Assembly: GCA_009801085.1 (NCBI GenBank) | Contig: VNWV01000001.1 | Coordinates: forward strand, 7,006,001 to 7,070,000 | Direction of reading: 5' to 3' | DNA from: Lasiodiplodia sp. COLG20 | Lineage: Eukaryota > Ascomycota > Dothideomycetes > Botryosphaeriales > Botryosphaeriaceae | DNA length: 64,000 nt | In this document: one piece after another, positions 53,995 to 63,999 of the stretch | Position numbering within the stretch: position 1 is the stretch's first letter | Layout of the letters: each line of letters begins with the position of its first letter | The notes under the pieces: model-generated | What the model was told of the DNA's origin: nothing | Seen by the model: only the letters and a program-made list of their open reading frames with translations | Databases searched by the model: none | Made by a program: the position numbers and the translations under genes

Positions 53995-55167
53995 ATGCCC
54001 TCTTCTCCCACCACCCCCCAACCCCAGACCATGCGCGCCCAACAACTCCACGCCTACAACACCCCCTACACCCTCTCATCCACCCTCCCACTCCCCGTCC
54101 CCACCCACCCCAACGACCTCCTCATCCGCGTCACCGCCGCTTCCTACTGCCACACCGACGCCGTCCTCGCCGCCGGCCAGATGCCCGGCCTACCCGCCTC
54201 TTTCCCGCACATCGGCTCGCACGAATTCGCCGGCGTCGTCGTCGCCCACTCTCCCTCCTCCACTTCCTCTGCCCCCTCCGCCCCCGCCGCCGCCTCCTTC
54301 CCCCCCGGCACCCGCATCGGCGTCCCCGGCCGCGCCTTCCGCCCCTGCAGCACGTGCAGCGAATGCGCGAAGACGGCCAGGAACAGCCAGGACGACGACG
54401 CCCCCGGCTACTCGGTGTACTGCCCTGCCGCCGAGAACTGCGGGATCAGTCGTGCGGGCGGGTTTGCGGAGTTCGCTGTCGTCGACGCGAGGCAGGTGGC
54501 GCCGTTGCCGGTGGGCATGGCGGCGGTCGAGGCGGCGCCGCTGATGTGCGCGGGCGTGACGATTTACGGGGCGCTGAAGCGGTGTGGAGTCGTCCCCGGC
54601 GGGAGGGTCGGGATCGTGGGGTGTGGTGGGGGGCTGGGGCATTTGGGACTCAGGTTTGCGGTCGCGATGAGGTTGAGGGTTTTGGGGGTGGAGAGTCAGG
54701 ACGGGCCGTTGGGGGTGGCGAGGGAGGTGGGGAATGGGGCGCGGGTGGTGGATGCGAGGGAGGTGGAGGCGGCGGCGCTGGTGGAGGAGATGGGGAGGGA
54801 GGATGGGAGGGTGGATGCGGGCGATATGGGGCTCGATGCGGTGATTGTTTTGCCCGAGAGTCAGAAGGCGTTTGATTATGGGATGGCGCTGCTGAGGAAT
54901 CATGGGAGGTGCGTGGTTGTGTCGTTTCCTGAGGCTGGGTTTCATGTGTCGGCGAGGGACCTTGTTTTTAGGGATATTTCTGTCGTGGGAAGCTTGGTGG
55001 GGAGCAACAAGACTCTGAGGGAGATGCTGGATTTTGCAGCACAGCATCAAATAAAGGCAAAGGTCAAAACCTTCCCTTTGTCGCGGCTGAACGACCTCGT
55101 GGAAGAGTATCATAAAGGACAGGGAGGAAAACTGGTCATTGACATGACTCTGGAAGATAGTGTCTAG
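53995..55167 (+). CDS. zinc-dependent alcohol dehydrogenase (MDR family), 390 aa
   Basis: Single exon from the ATG at 53995. Catalytic zinc ligands: C52 in SYCHTDAV and H76-E77 in GSHEFAG. A structural zinc loop is present as C118-x2-C121-x2-C124, but the fourth Cys (C143) comes after 18 residues instead of the usual 7, so about 11 residues (ARNSQDDDAPG region) are inserted. Rossmann motif VGIVGCGGGLGHLGL. C-terminal domain includes GRCVVVSFPEAGFHV and DISVVGSLVGSNKTLREML. Oxidises or reduces an alcohol/aldehyde with NAD(P). The 5' half is extremely C-rich, the 3' half G-rich. Last gene of the proposed cluster. Confidence 0.9.
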   Translation: MPSSPTTPQPQTMRAQQLHAYNTPYTLSSTLPLPVPTHPNDLLIRVTAASYCHTDAVLAAGQMPGLPASFPHIGSHEFAGVVVAHSPSSTSSAPSAPAAASFPPGTRIGVPGRAFRPCSTCSECAKTARNSQDDDAPGYSVYCPAAENCGISRAGGFAEFAVVDARQVAPLPVGMAAVEAAPLMCAGVTIYGALKRCGVVPGGRVGIVGCGGGLGHLGLRFAVAMRLRVLGVESQDGPLGVAREVGNGARVVDAREVEAAALVEEMGREDGRVDAGDMGLDAVIVLPESQKAFDYGMALLRNHGRCVVVSFPEAGFHVSARDLVFRDISVVGSLVGSNKTLREMLDFAAQHQIKAKVKTFPLSRLNDLVEEYHKGQGGKLVIDMTLEDSV

Positions 55168-55521
55168 GAATTTCAAGCCTAACGAAGTTATTCATACATT
55201 GTGGTCAGCGGGTGTCAACGTCGTAGTGACTTGTCAGAAACTGTAGCCCATTGATCTGCTACGTGGGAATGAGAACCATGCTGTCAGGACCGCAATTCTC
55301 CCCGAAAATGATGGCGGCCACCACGCGGCATATACATGGTGCCATTTGCACGAGGTTAAGCATCGGCTGACAATGGGGTCTACAAAACATTCTTTAAAAC
55401 CCTATCTCGCGGGTATTACTGCTTTACCACTTACTTACCAAGTCTCCGAGAAGTAACGACCATACTAGCTAAAGCATCATATCACGATATTATTTCTACC
55501 AAAGCGTGTCCCTAAAGCAGA
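55168..55521. other. intergenic region, no gene seen
   Basis: 3' flank of the dehydrogenase gene and promoter of the microprotein gene. Confidence 0.4.
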
Positions 55522-55788
55522 ATGTTTCCATTTTCGGGTCCGGGTGCATGTCCGGGTTGCCCTCATGAACTACCGTTCCCTCCTCCCTTCTTTGAAGGAC
55601 CACCGCCTCCTTTCCCTGGACCACCTCCTCCATTTTTTGGCCCGCCCCCGCCCCCATCATTCTCCATGGGCGAGAGAATTGTGTTTATGGGCGGTGGAGG
55701 CGGTCACAACGGCGCTGAAGGCGGAGAGCAGAAGGACAAAAAGAAGAAAAAGAAGAAGAAGAAAAGCAGTGGATGTTGTATTCTGTAG
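55522..55788 (+). CDS. proline-rich microprotein with polylysine and CaaX terminus, 88 aa
   Basis: ATG at 55522 (MFPFSGPGACPGCPHELPFP). Residues about 20-46 are PPP/PPPP runs broken by F and G (PFFEGPPPPFPGPPPPFFG). Then come GERIVFMGGGGGHNG, a KDKKKKKKKKK tract and the end SSGCCIL. Cys-Cys-Ile-Leu is a CaaX box; Leu last favours geranylgeranylation. A lysine tract directly before a CaaX box is the plasma-membrane targeting design of K-Ras4B, here without any GTPase domain. No signal peptide. Likely peripheral on the inner membrane face; the Pro runs could bind SH3, WW or profilin. Function unknown. Intron-free. Confidence 0.65.
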   Translation: MFPFSGPGACPGCPHELPFPPPFFEGPPPPFPGPPPPFFGPPPPPSFSMGERIVFMGGGGGHNGAEGGEQKDKKKKKKKKKSSGCCIL

Positions 55789-56739
55789 TAGTCCTGTGCA
55801 TCTGTAATAAGAGCTACTCTGCGCTTTCATAGCGCTACCATAATGCTCTGGCTTGATGGCTGAAATGCTTTCTGGGATCATTACGATTTCTCATATTCGA
55901 TTTCTCAAGTAAATCTTTAAGGTATAAGCGCTCAAGCTTAATATACTTGTATTTCATCAAATGCGATAGTTTCATTTACCTTCGCCACTAGAGCCCCATT
56001 GAAATAGCTCGCGCAAACCTACAATAAACGGGGTTGATCTTACCAATGACCAGTGATTAAGCTGAACTTTAACCCCCACTACTATCCGAGCAGCTAACAA
56101 ATCAGTGCACAGCCGGTCAGGCCAGTTTGATATCTCGCCCAACTGACCCCATTTTCGTTTTTAATCGTATAATGAATTACAACATATTCGAGTTCACTGT
56201 GCTCACCGAAAACCTTTATGCAATTTCGGTGGGAAGAGGTAAACACCATGTTTGCTTCCACTCCTTACTCAGGAGCAGGAAGCGCGTGGCCTAGAGACTC
56301 TCTGTGCTACAAAAGATGTATATCGTTAGTCTACTTCGGTAACTATAGTACACTATAGTGACGTGTATACACGTGTATTTTTAAAAGGGCGTGCAACAGA
56401 CCCGATTACATAACATGGAAACAGTTACAGGTGGCAGTGGTGAAAAAGATCTTTTCTGATCATGTTCACTTGCGCATCGATCTGTACATACTTGGCAGTG
56501 CTGGCAGCCAGTGTGTGTCATACTACCACTTACTTGCGTCGCCATGCCGACATACGTCTGCATCATGTACTCGTTCTGAAAGATATAATCCACTCAAGGT
56601 ATATCTTTCTCTACCGGACACTCAACCACTTACCCCTTCAAAAGTAGAAAATAACGCTCCAACGACTACACACAACATTCTCGAGCAACCAAACATTCAA
56701 CTCACACCAAACCCCCACAAACACAAATCCCTCACAACC
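55789..56739. other. AT-rich intergenic region with a palindrome
   Basis: Holds repeated ACTATAGT units near 56342-56359 and the 14-bp perfect palindrome ACGTGTATACACGT at 56361-56374. The final 130 bases are an A/C-rich leader. No gene seen. Confidence 0.45.
56361..56374. repeat. 14-bp perfect palindrome with ACGT ends
   Basis: ACGTGTATACACGT equals its reverse complement. It is preceded by two direct copies of ACTATAGT and lies 366 bases before the ATG at 56740. Possible dimeric regulator site. Confidence 0.5.
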
Positions 56740-57489
56740 ATGTCCCCTTGGTCAGTACACTGGAGCTACCGCCCTTCCGGGGCCTTTCACGAAGGCGGCG
56801 GCGGCGGCGGCGGGTATCTCCCCCCGCCTTGGGACAGGCCTCACCCCGGCGGGGCTCCTCCTCCTCCTATGTGGCCGGGCTTCCACGGCCCTGCACCACC
56901 TGTGCCGTGGGGTTACGTCGGCCCTCCTCCTCCTAATTTTTGGCGTTTCCACGACGGCGGTGATGGTCATCCTCCGCCACCTTGGGTTGTCGATGGTGGC
57001 CCTCCACCTCCTTGGGTCGTCGAGCGTGGTGGTGCACGTACTCCGCCTCCTGCTTGGCTTCTTCCCCCTGATGCTAGGCTACCGGGGGGTGGTTTCGGCG
57101 ACGGGGGGCAGCATGGTGGCGGTCTGAGGCGCCGGAATAGTGCTCCGAATGCGCTGAATGTGCCGCAAGGTGGCGGTGTCGGCGGTGCGGCTGGCGGTGG
57201 TCATCATGGCGGTCATGGTGGCGGTTGGCATCATGAAGGTGGTGGTTGGCACCGTGTAGGTGCAGATGGCTGGCATCACGGTGGTGGTTGGCATCATGCT
57301 CATCGTGGCCATCGTGGCGGTGGTCATGACGGTCCCCCTGGTGGTCATCATGGTGGTCCCCCTGGTGGTGGTCATGGCGGCGGCGGCGGCGGCAACGGAG
57401 GCGGTCGTTTCGCAATCCTGCCCGATCAAGATGGACGATTTCCTGAAGCTGCATATGGTGGGAACAGAGATGAGCCTCGGAATAACTAG
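56740..57489 (+). CDS. Pro-rich / Gly-His-rich low-complexity protein, 249 aa
   Basis: ATG at 56740 (MSPWSVHWSYRPSG). The first half is Pro/Trp/Gly-rich with PPPPW and PPPPNFW repeats (four PPPPxW-like units). A short basic bridge (LRRRNSAPN) leads to a Gly/His-rich half with repeated GGGWHH and GGHHGG units. It closes with an acidic, non-repetitive end (FAILPDQDGRFPEAAYGGN). No signal peptide. Dense His suggests metal binding; aromatic/Gly/Pro content could favour phase separation. The PPPP-then-GGGGGH order is like the CaaX microprotein one gene to the left, so they may be related. Function unknown. Confidence 0.6.
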   Translation: MSPWSVHWSYRPSGAFHEGGGGGGGYLPPPWDRPHPGGAPPPPMWPGFHGPAPPVPWGYVGPPPPNFWRFHDGGDGHPPPPWVVDGGPPPPWVVERGGARTPPPAWLLPPDARLPGGGFGDGGQHGGGLRRRNSAPNALNVPQGGGVGGAAGGGHHGGHGGGWHHEGGGWHRVGADGWHHGGGWHHAHRGHRGGGHDGPPGGHHGGPPGGGHGGGGGGNGGGRFAILPDQDGRFPEAAYGGNRDEPRNN

Positions 57490-57821
57490 AGTGATTGGAC
57501 TTGAGCGGGCTCAGGCTCACTGATGAAGTGCAGTTCCTTTTAACTACGATTTGGCAGCTCTTACCAACTTTGGTGGGAAGAAATATTGATAATTGGATTT
57601 CATAGTTCTTTTTTGTACTTTGCTTCACTTGCTGATGCTCAGCATGCAGAAGTGTCACATAGCTGCTGCAGAAAATCAAGAGAAAGGAAATGGGTTTACA
57701 TTCTATGTGCTCTGTTTCGGCTTCTGGAGCACGACTACAAGCCCTTTCCCCGTTCTCATACATTTCCAACCAAGCGCCTTGCCCAAGCCCACCCAAAAGC
57801 ACCACCACCCTCAAACCCCCA
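57490..57821. other. convergent spacer, no gene seen
   Basis: 3' flanks of two convergent genes; nothing recognised. Confidence 0.4.
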
Positions 57822-58905
57822 TCACCCCAGCACATCAACCACCCCAAACCCCCCCTCAGCCCCCATAAACCTCCCCTCAACCCCCACAAACGCCGATATC
57901 CCCGTCCCCAGCTCCTGATCCGGCCGCACAGCCGTGACGTTCACCACATCCCCATTTTGAAACTCCAGCCCCCACCGCGACGCATACGCCTTCCCCGTCA
58001 CCGGCGACGTCCATAACGACCCCTCGTCCGGCCGGACCGCGACGTCCAGAATCATGTTGCCTTGCGGCGTCTGCACCGTCGCGAAGCGCCACTGCCGTGC
58101 GCCACCATCGCCGTCGTGGTCGTAATCGATCGCCCAAACACTCAGGCTTATGCCCGGCGCGTCAGGAAACCGCAGGCCCATCCACATGAAGGCCGGCGGC
58201 GCGCCGACGTAGCCCCATTGCCGGTCGTACCACGTGAGCGAGCGGTCGGGGTCGACGGTCTGCACTTCTTCGTCGCCGATGGTGAGTGTGCCGTACGTGC
58301 GGCAGGCGGGGAGCGACCACTGCGAGTTGTTGCCGCTGCCGAAGGCGAAGGTGCCGGCGCCGAGGTTGTGCAGGGCGGGCGAGGTGGCGGCGAAGCTGAG
58401 GTCGAAAGAGTATTTCTCGGAGGAGGTAGCGCGCGTGTGCATGCGGGAGACGGAGTCAGAGGATGGCGAGGAGAAGGTGTAGTTGGGGAAGGCGTGGGAC
58501 CAGGGGCCGGAGGTGGTGTTTGCAGGGGGTTGCGGGGGTGTCGGGACGAATGTGGAGGAGATTAGGTAGGTGGAGGGGTGGGTGATGTCGAGGATGGAGT
58601 GGCGGATGTTGGATTGCGGTTGCTGGGTTAGGAGGAGGAGGTGGGAGACGACGAAGTATTGGTTGCCGTTTGTTGTGGTGAGGAAGGAGCCGGCGTAGTA
58701 GGAGGAGATGGGGGCGCTCTGGAATTGGGAGGCTGTGAGGTCGTATAGTGTGGGTATGTTTGGCTGCGAGCGCTTGGTTAGCATGTTGGCGGCTTTGAGG
58801 GAGAGATGGGTGTACCGTGAGCCAGGATTCTGCTTTGTCTGGGCCAAAGTTGTACGAGGCCCAGGCGGCACAGCTGTGGAGTGCAAAGAGCATGAGCTTC
58901 TGCAT
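57822..58905 (-). CDS. secreted AttH / kievitone-hydratase-like lipocalin-fold protein, 343 aa
   Basis: Exon 1 is 58905-58816 and exon 2 is 58763-57822 (52-base intron with a GCTAAC branch site). The ATG at 58905 gives a signal peptide (MQKLMLFALHSCAAWASYNF); the codon two upstream is TTG, not ATG. The family signature is SLTWYDRQWGYVG, followed by FMWMGLRFPDAPGISLSVWA, as in kievitone hydratase, AttH and CrtC-type double-lipocalin proteins. Relatives hydrate phytoalexins or act as pericyclases in fungal clusters. There is no biosynthetic gene next to it, so an extracellular hydratase-like role is the simplest guess. Several N-glycosylation sites (NYTF, NNSQ, NVTA). Confidence 0.8.
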
Positions 58906-59195
58906 TTTCAAATTGGAAGGTTGCTGCCTCTGGTCCTCTGATTCAATGGTATCAAGCGGTTATTTGTATTCTGTGATGTCGGTGACCGTCGGTGACATGG
59001 TTGCCCAAATGCTGGATCCTCGCCTGTGTTTCCTGATTTGGTGACCGCAAAGAGCGGGGAAGATCGCAAATAAGCTGACGGGAAGGGATTCGACCAAGCA
59101 GAGAACCGTGTTCGTGATGACACAGATTGAATCATACAGCAACATGCTCCACAGCATCGGATGTTGCTGATTATTGCATTTGATGCCCCCCACAA

Positions 59196-61356
59196 TTAAA
59201 TGAGAAAAGCATCTGCCCCGCCCTCTTCCAACGACCCCAAAGAAGCACCGTACTCTTCCGATTTTGTGACTGCTGTTGGCATCCATACCCCAAAGACCCT
59301 GTACTTTGGCACGTCCCCAGAGCCGAGCCCTTCAACTTGATAAGCCTCGAATAGTGGCGCAGCCTCTCCCATATTTCCGGAAGTGAAATCTTGCCGTTCG
59401 GAAGTTGTGTCCATGCACACAGTAATCGCCCTACGCCCCAGCTTCCTCGAGTCGACGGCACTGCGAAAGAAGCCAATCCTTGGTTGTCTGGCCACCGAAG
59501 CATCTCCTGGATCGACCATTATGGCTACTCTAGCAGCCCTGCAAACTTCGCAGCTCATACCTAAACTGAAGGCCATAAAATCGTACATTACGGTTTCCCA
59601 GCGATCGTCGAATATTTCACCAGATAGAGCAGTATTCAAATGGCTCATCCCGAGCGAGAATTCAGAAAACTTCTGTTGAGCAAACCCATCCCTGGAAGCG
59701 AGCTTTTCAAGGAGTGTCACTGCGCGTCCGACACGCAAAACTTCCTCAAGCGATGGCTTTCCTTCATATTCATTTTTGTCACATTCTTTTGAAAGAAGGT
59801 GAAACAAATTCTCCATGTGGTTGAGAGATTTCATCGCGCACGTGTAAGAGCAAAAGCTGAATATATTCCGGAAAAGGGAGATCAAGGTTGTCTCTTTCCC
59901 CCCGCTGAATCGTTCACGAAATGTCGTATACTCTTCTGCGTAGTGGGAGAGAGCAACAGGATGTCGAGCGGAGAGAAGTATTGGGACAGCTCCTGTTTGA
60001 TTGACGAGAAAAGTAGAGGATCTTTCTTTACATAGATGTCCGTACAACTCTGCAACGTGGTCAACAGGCGCCCCGGAGAAATATGTGGCCGCGTCGAATA
60101 GGGCTGATCCAGAAGTCTCGGAGTCAAAAAGCCCCCGGGGTGCGTTGGTGAGGAGCGCCAATCCGTGATTGTGCATCAGCTGAGTCATAGCATTATCCAA
60201 CAGCTCTGGCGCATCCATCATTCTGTACCCTTGAGGAACCGTGTAGCCAGGACAGTCTACCCATACAGACACAACGTAGTCACATGAGCGAGTTGCTCTG
60301 CGATGGACGACTCCCGAGCTATAGGTGCCAATCTAGCGGAGTTCAATGGCGAAGATTCCGATCCGGGTTTTGACTGTGTCTGCAGTTGCTTGGCCATTTC
60401 GAAAGGTATCCTCCATAGAACCGAAGTGCACTGGCGATGATAGGTTCCGTTTGGTTACGGCGCCTCAGGTACACCGCTAAGTCATAAGAAGCTCCCTCGA
60501 GCCACCCTACTTGAAGACTCTGAAGCTGGTCAGGTATTGATTTTTCGACAAAGCCATCACCCTTGAGCTGCTCAAATGATAGGGCCATGTAAGGTTCCAG
60601 ATCGTTTCTTTCGAGAGCATTCAGAGAAACGCACTTCGCTCTCTGAGAAGAGGCCCACACGCAACGAATTTGACGAGAGTACATGAACTCCTGCCTGGTC
60701 CAGATTCTCTTAAACCAAGAAGATGGCGCTAGACTGCTTAGACATTGATACTCCGTGGGCACACTCAGCGCCTGGCTTTTTTCGCCAACTGTTTTATCTT
60801 CCGCTGCGAGAATGAGGGGCAGGCGATTTTCGAGGATGTCGTCCAAACATTTGCATGGATGGCCCGGCATCAGCGCAGCAACGTCAAAGGTCCGAAAGAT
60901 TGATGAAATGTTCGCCAAAACTTGGCGTATTGCCTCTTCTTTCTGCGGTATGCATATCTGGTCGATCCAGATGGGGGCATCTTTCGATAGCTCAGCCAGC
61001 CGATGGATAAAGTCTCCGATCACCCATTCTTTTCCAAGCTCCAACTGGACATGTGCCGAAGCATCATCACTCATGTGGCCAATGGATGTTTTCTCTCGGT
61101 CGAATTATCCCCAAGCGTATGAGATGGCTGTGGCGTTTTTCGATTTCAAGGGCACGTCGCCGATATCGACGGAGAGATGCGGGGAGAGGCCGGCAAAGGA
61201 GCAGGCCGCATCTTGACAGTACGCGACTCTCGTTACGCGAGCCGAGATACCTTTGTTCGCAGAAGAGGCAGCGTGGTTCTGCAGGGGAGCTTCTGGTTCT
61301 TCATTGGCAAATGGAGCGCAGGTGGAAAAGTCTGAAGGGTCATCGTTTGAGCACAT
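59196..61356 (-). pseudogene. decayed HET-domain gene, paralogue of the gene at 38115
   Basis: Reading from the ATG at 61356 (MCSNDDPSDFSTC), the chain matches the intact HET protein from end to end: NATAISYAWG, GKEWVIGDFIHRLAEL, IWIDQICIPQKEEAIRQ, CDYVVSVWVD, YRVFGVWMP. Three lesions are seen. (1) An in-frame TAA at 61107-61105 directly after AISYAWG, where the paralogue has CAA. (2) A +1 frame change near 60420-60400 after ASALRF. (3) A TAG at 60335-60333 in the new frame, 20-odd codons on. No GT-AG intron removes these without deleting conserved sequence. It may still make a truncated product from the ATG at 61074. The C-terminal frame to 59196 is open. Confidence 0.8.
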
Positions 61357-62769
61357 GTTGCTGATTGACTTATGTTGTAGCTTTATCAAGGCTGTCCGCA
61401 GAAAACAGAGTGCATATTGGAGACTGGAAAGTTGAGGTATTCTCATGCACCAGGAAAGATGTTGGAAGCAGAGAAGAAGTGCGAAACTGCTGTTGCCTAC
61501 CGTTGCGACGAGGCTGAAAGAGACATGGAACCAATCAGGTCGAGTCTCGAAGTACTTATCCAAAGTCGTGACCGCAGCAGGCCGTACAACGTAGTATTGT
61601 TTGGCGAAGATGACTATCAGGCTATGCCGCACGGCACGTCGGTATCACTCATCATCCAAACCTTTTCAGCCACAATGCGGTTCTCCATGAGGGTCAGTGA
61701 TCAGCTTTGCCAGTATGCGGCCGTAGTGTTTTCCAGGTTGTTCTCAGCTATCGCGGCCCAGTGAGCCCAACGACAACGAAGAGATCGGCATTAAGAATGC
61801 TTGGCTCAAATCCACCATTCGGGTCGTGTAAGCGAAGCAGAGGTCGTTCTTGCAGATCTTTCCCTGGACATACCCATTCATGAGCCCACCTTTCGGCTCT
61901 CCTCCGCCGATAGGTATATTTTTCAATCTTGTGACTCCTCGGAGAAAGAACGGGGCTGAGCAATCGATATTGAGCCCAGGTGCTGATCCCCGCGCGGCAG
62001 GGCAGAAACGATAATGAAGCTGAACATCGGGAGGGTTCCAGACGCAGAAGGGAGAGTGATGTGAAATGGCATCTGCGACAAGACTGCAGCAAGCACGCAC
62101 GACATGCCTGTCGCCGGCCTACTTGACTGGCCAGCCCCCATGCAGGAAGGCGGTGCAGCTATACATAAGCAGCGGGGGAAAAGGACCCTACGGACGGGTT
62201 GTGTGTGCAGCTGGTGTCGCGGCAGGGCGGCGGGCCGACCGGGGGGTGTGACAGCGCACGGGCGGAAAAATAAGCATCACGCAGGCCAATCAGCGCGCGC
62301 ATCGGCGGCCTGCCGCACATCAACGCCCGCGCATCTGCTCTGTAGCCGCCCGCACCACAGCCAATCGTTCGCCGCCACAGCCCCGCGTTGCCGCCAGCGT
62401 TCCTGCGTCGGGAGCCGTGCCAAGAGCGCTGCTATGGATTGTGACAGGCTGCACGCCCTGATAGCCGCCGGAGCCACTGGCACGCCCTGAGCCATGTGTC
62501 GGCGCTGTGACTGGGAGAAGGGCTCGTATGGAGGGGAGTACAAAGATATGACCTGTGCCGCCGCCCTCGCCTGACCCTTTCGCCTGGAAAGCGTGGGCTG
62601 CTGTTTTTAACCTTTTTTTCCCGCGCGCGACGCCTTTCGGGATCCTACCAGGCCTGCTACCACTTTCTGGTCTGGACTACGCAATCTTAACCGCTTTTGG
62701 GGAGTAGAGAGCCGCTCGCTCCATCAAAGAGAAGGGAAAAGGAAAAAGAAAGAAGGACATACTACAGCG
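61357..62769. other. 1.4-kb intergenic region, no gene seen
   Basis: Divergent space between the HET pseudogene and the membrane-protein gene. The right half is GC-rich with chance open frames on both strands. Confidence 0.4.
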
Positions 62770-63433
62770 ATGATGCGCCGCCTCTTCCTCCTCGCGCTCC
62801 TTGCGCTCTTCACCCTCTTAGCCGCCGCCCAGGACTCCAGCAGCAGCAGCAATCATATCGTGGATCCGGCCACCCAAGCAACCGACTCTTCGTCGTCTTC
62901 ATCCAGCAGTGATGATGACAGCGGTTCCAGCGCCGCCGACAGCGCTGCCGGCGCCGAAGGCCCGGATTCAGGATCGTTCAAGCTCTCGAAAGGCGGCATG
63001 ATTGCCATAATAATCGTCGTGGTTGTTGTCGCTGTTGGTGGAAGTAAGTTTTAACCTTTCTCTCCCCCCTCCCCCAAACTTTCTGTAAAACAGCGACTAA
63101 CATCATCCCAAAACAGTCATCTCCACCGCCCTCTTCTTCATCGCCAAGAAACGCCAATGGGAAGTCCGCAAGTCGTTGAAGCGCGTCTCTCGCCGCCTGA
63201 CGGGCCGCAGCACCGCTCCCGCCGCCAAGGAGAACCGGCGGACGGCGGTGCGCGTGCAGTCGCCGCCGGCGGGCAAGAACCGTTCCAACCGCGACCTGGA
63301 GAAGGGCGAAGGTGGCGGCCGCAGTGGCAAGCCGTCTGTCGGGAGAAATGGGAAGCCGACCATGAGCGCCTTCTCGGTCGAGACGCCGGTTGTCAAGAGC
63401 TGGAAGGACAAGGTGTTTGGTTACAAAGGGTGA
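62770..63433 (+). CDS. single-pass type I membrane protein, Ser-rich ectodomain, basic tail, 196 aa
   Basis: Exons 62770-63043 and 63117-63433, intron GTAAGT...ACAG with a GACTAAC branch site; phase 1. Signal peptide 1-20 (MMRRLFLLALLALFTLLAAA), then a short Ser/Asp-rich outer part (SSSSSSSSDDDSGSS). One membrane segment at about 75-101 (GGMIAIIIVVVVVAVGG, continuing IISTALFFIA across the intron). The inner part is strongly basic (KKRQWEVRKSLKRVSRRLTG) and ends SAFSVETPVVKSWKDKVFG. The layout is that of small conserved fungal membrane proteins of unknown role; the tail could contact lipids or a cytosolic partner. Confidence 0.8.
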
Positions 63434-63885
63434 AGCCGTTGTCTTATGATACCCGTCGACGTCGACTACTAATAGGGGAAAATGAAAAAGGTGGGAGAGG
63501 AAGAGGAGGATAAGGGGGGAAGGGGTGTTTGCCGGAAGAGGGAGAGGCTTGGGCTGTGGGGTTGTTCCATTCTCTTACGAAGCCATGTCTCATTCAAAGC
63601 AGGACTTGAGGTGCATTTTTGTGGTATATTCGGTTTCTCTTGCATTTTTCTTCTTCTGAACAGATAGATATCCCCCACGTTGGCGTCTAGTATCATTTTC
63701 TCTCTCTCTCAAGTCCAATCATACCTGCGCGCACTCTCTTGCCGCGCGAGGCATTCCTTTCTCCATTTACTCCGTCTCCCGAGTTATCTACAAGCGCTTT
63801 GAATCTCCATCATCTCTCCCCCCAAAGTCCGAGGCAGCCAGGGTATAGCGCGAAGCAAAACATCCACCGAAACATCTCTCTCCCC
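63434..63885. other. convergent spacer, no gene seen
   Basis: CT-rich 3' flanks between the membrane-protein gene and the partial gene at the right edge. Confidence 0.4.
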
Positions 63886-63999
63886 TCACAACTCCCCCCT
63901 CTCCCTCTCCCCCTTCTCCTTCCCCAATATCTGCAACTCCTGCATGTGCCTCCCGTGGTCCGCCACGCCGCTGGCCTCCTGGTCCGCCTTGACGTTGAC
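63886..63999 (-). CDS. C-terminal end of a gene running off the right edge (partial, 37 codons)
   Basis: A minus-strand frame is open from the window edge to TGA at 63888-63886. It reads VNVKADQEASGVADHG, then RHMQELQILGKEKGERERGEL, a charged, helix-prone tail. The composition and the sudden change from CT-rich flank to ordinary codons suggest a real last exon. The family cannot be told from this piece. Confidence 0.4.
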   Translation of the reverse strand, partial: VNVKADQEASGVADHGRHMQELQILGKEKGERERGEL

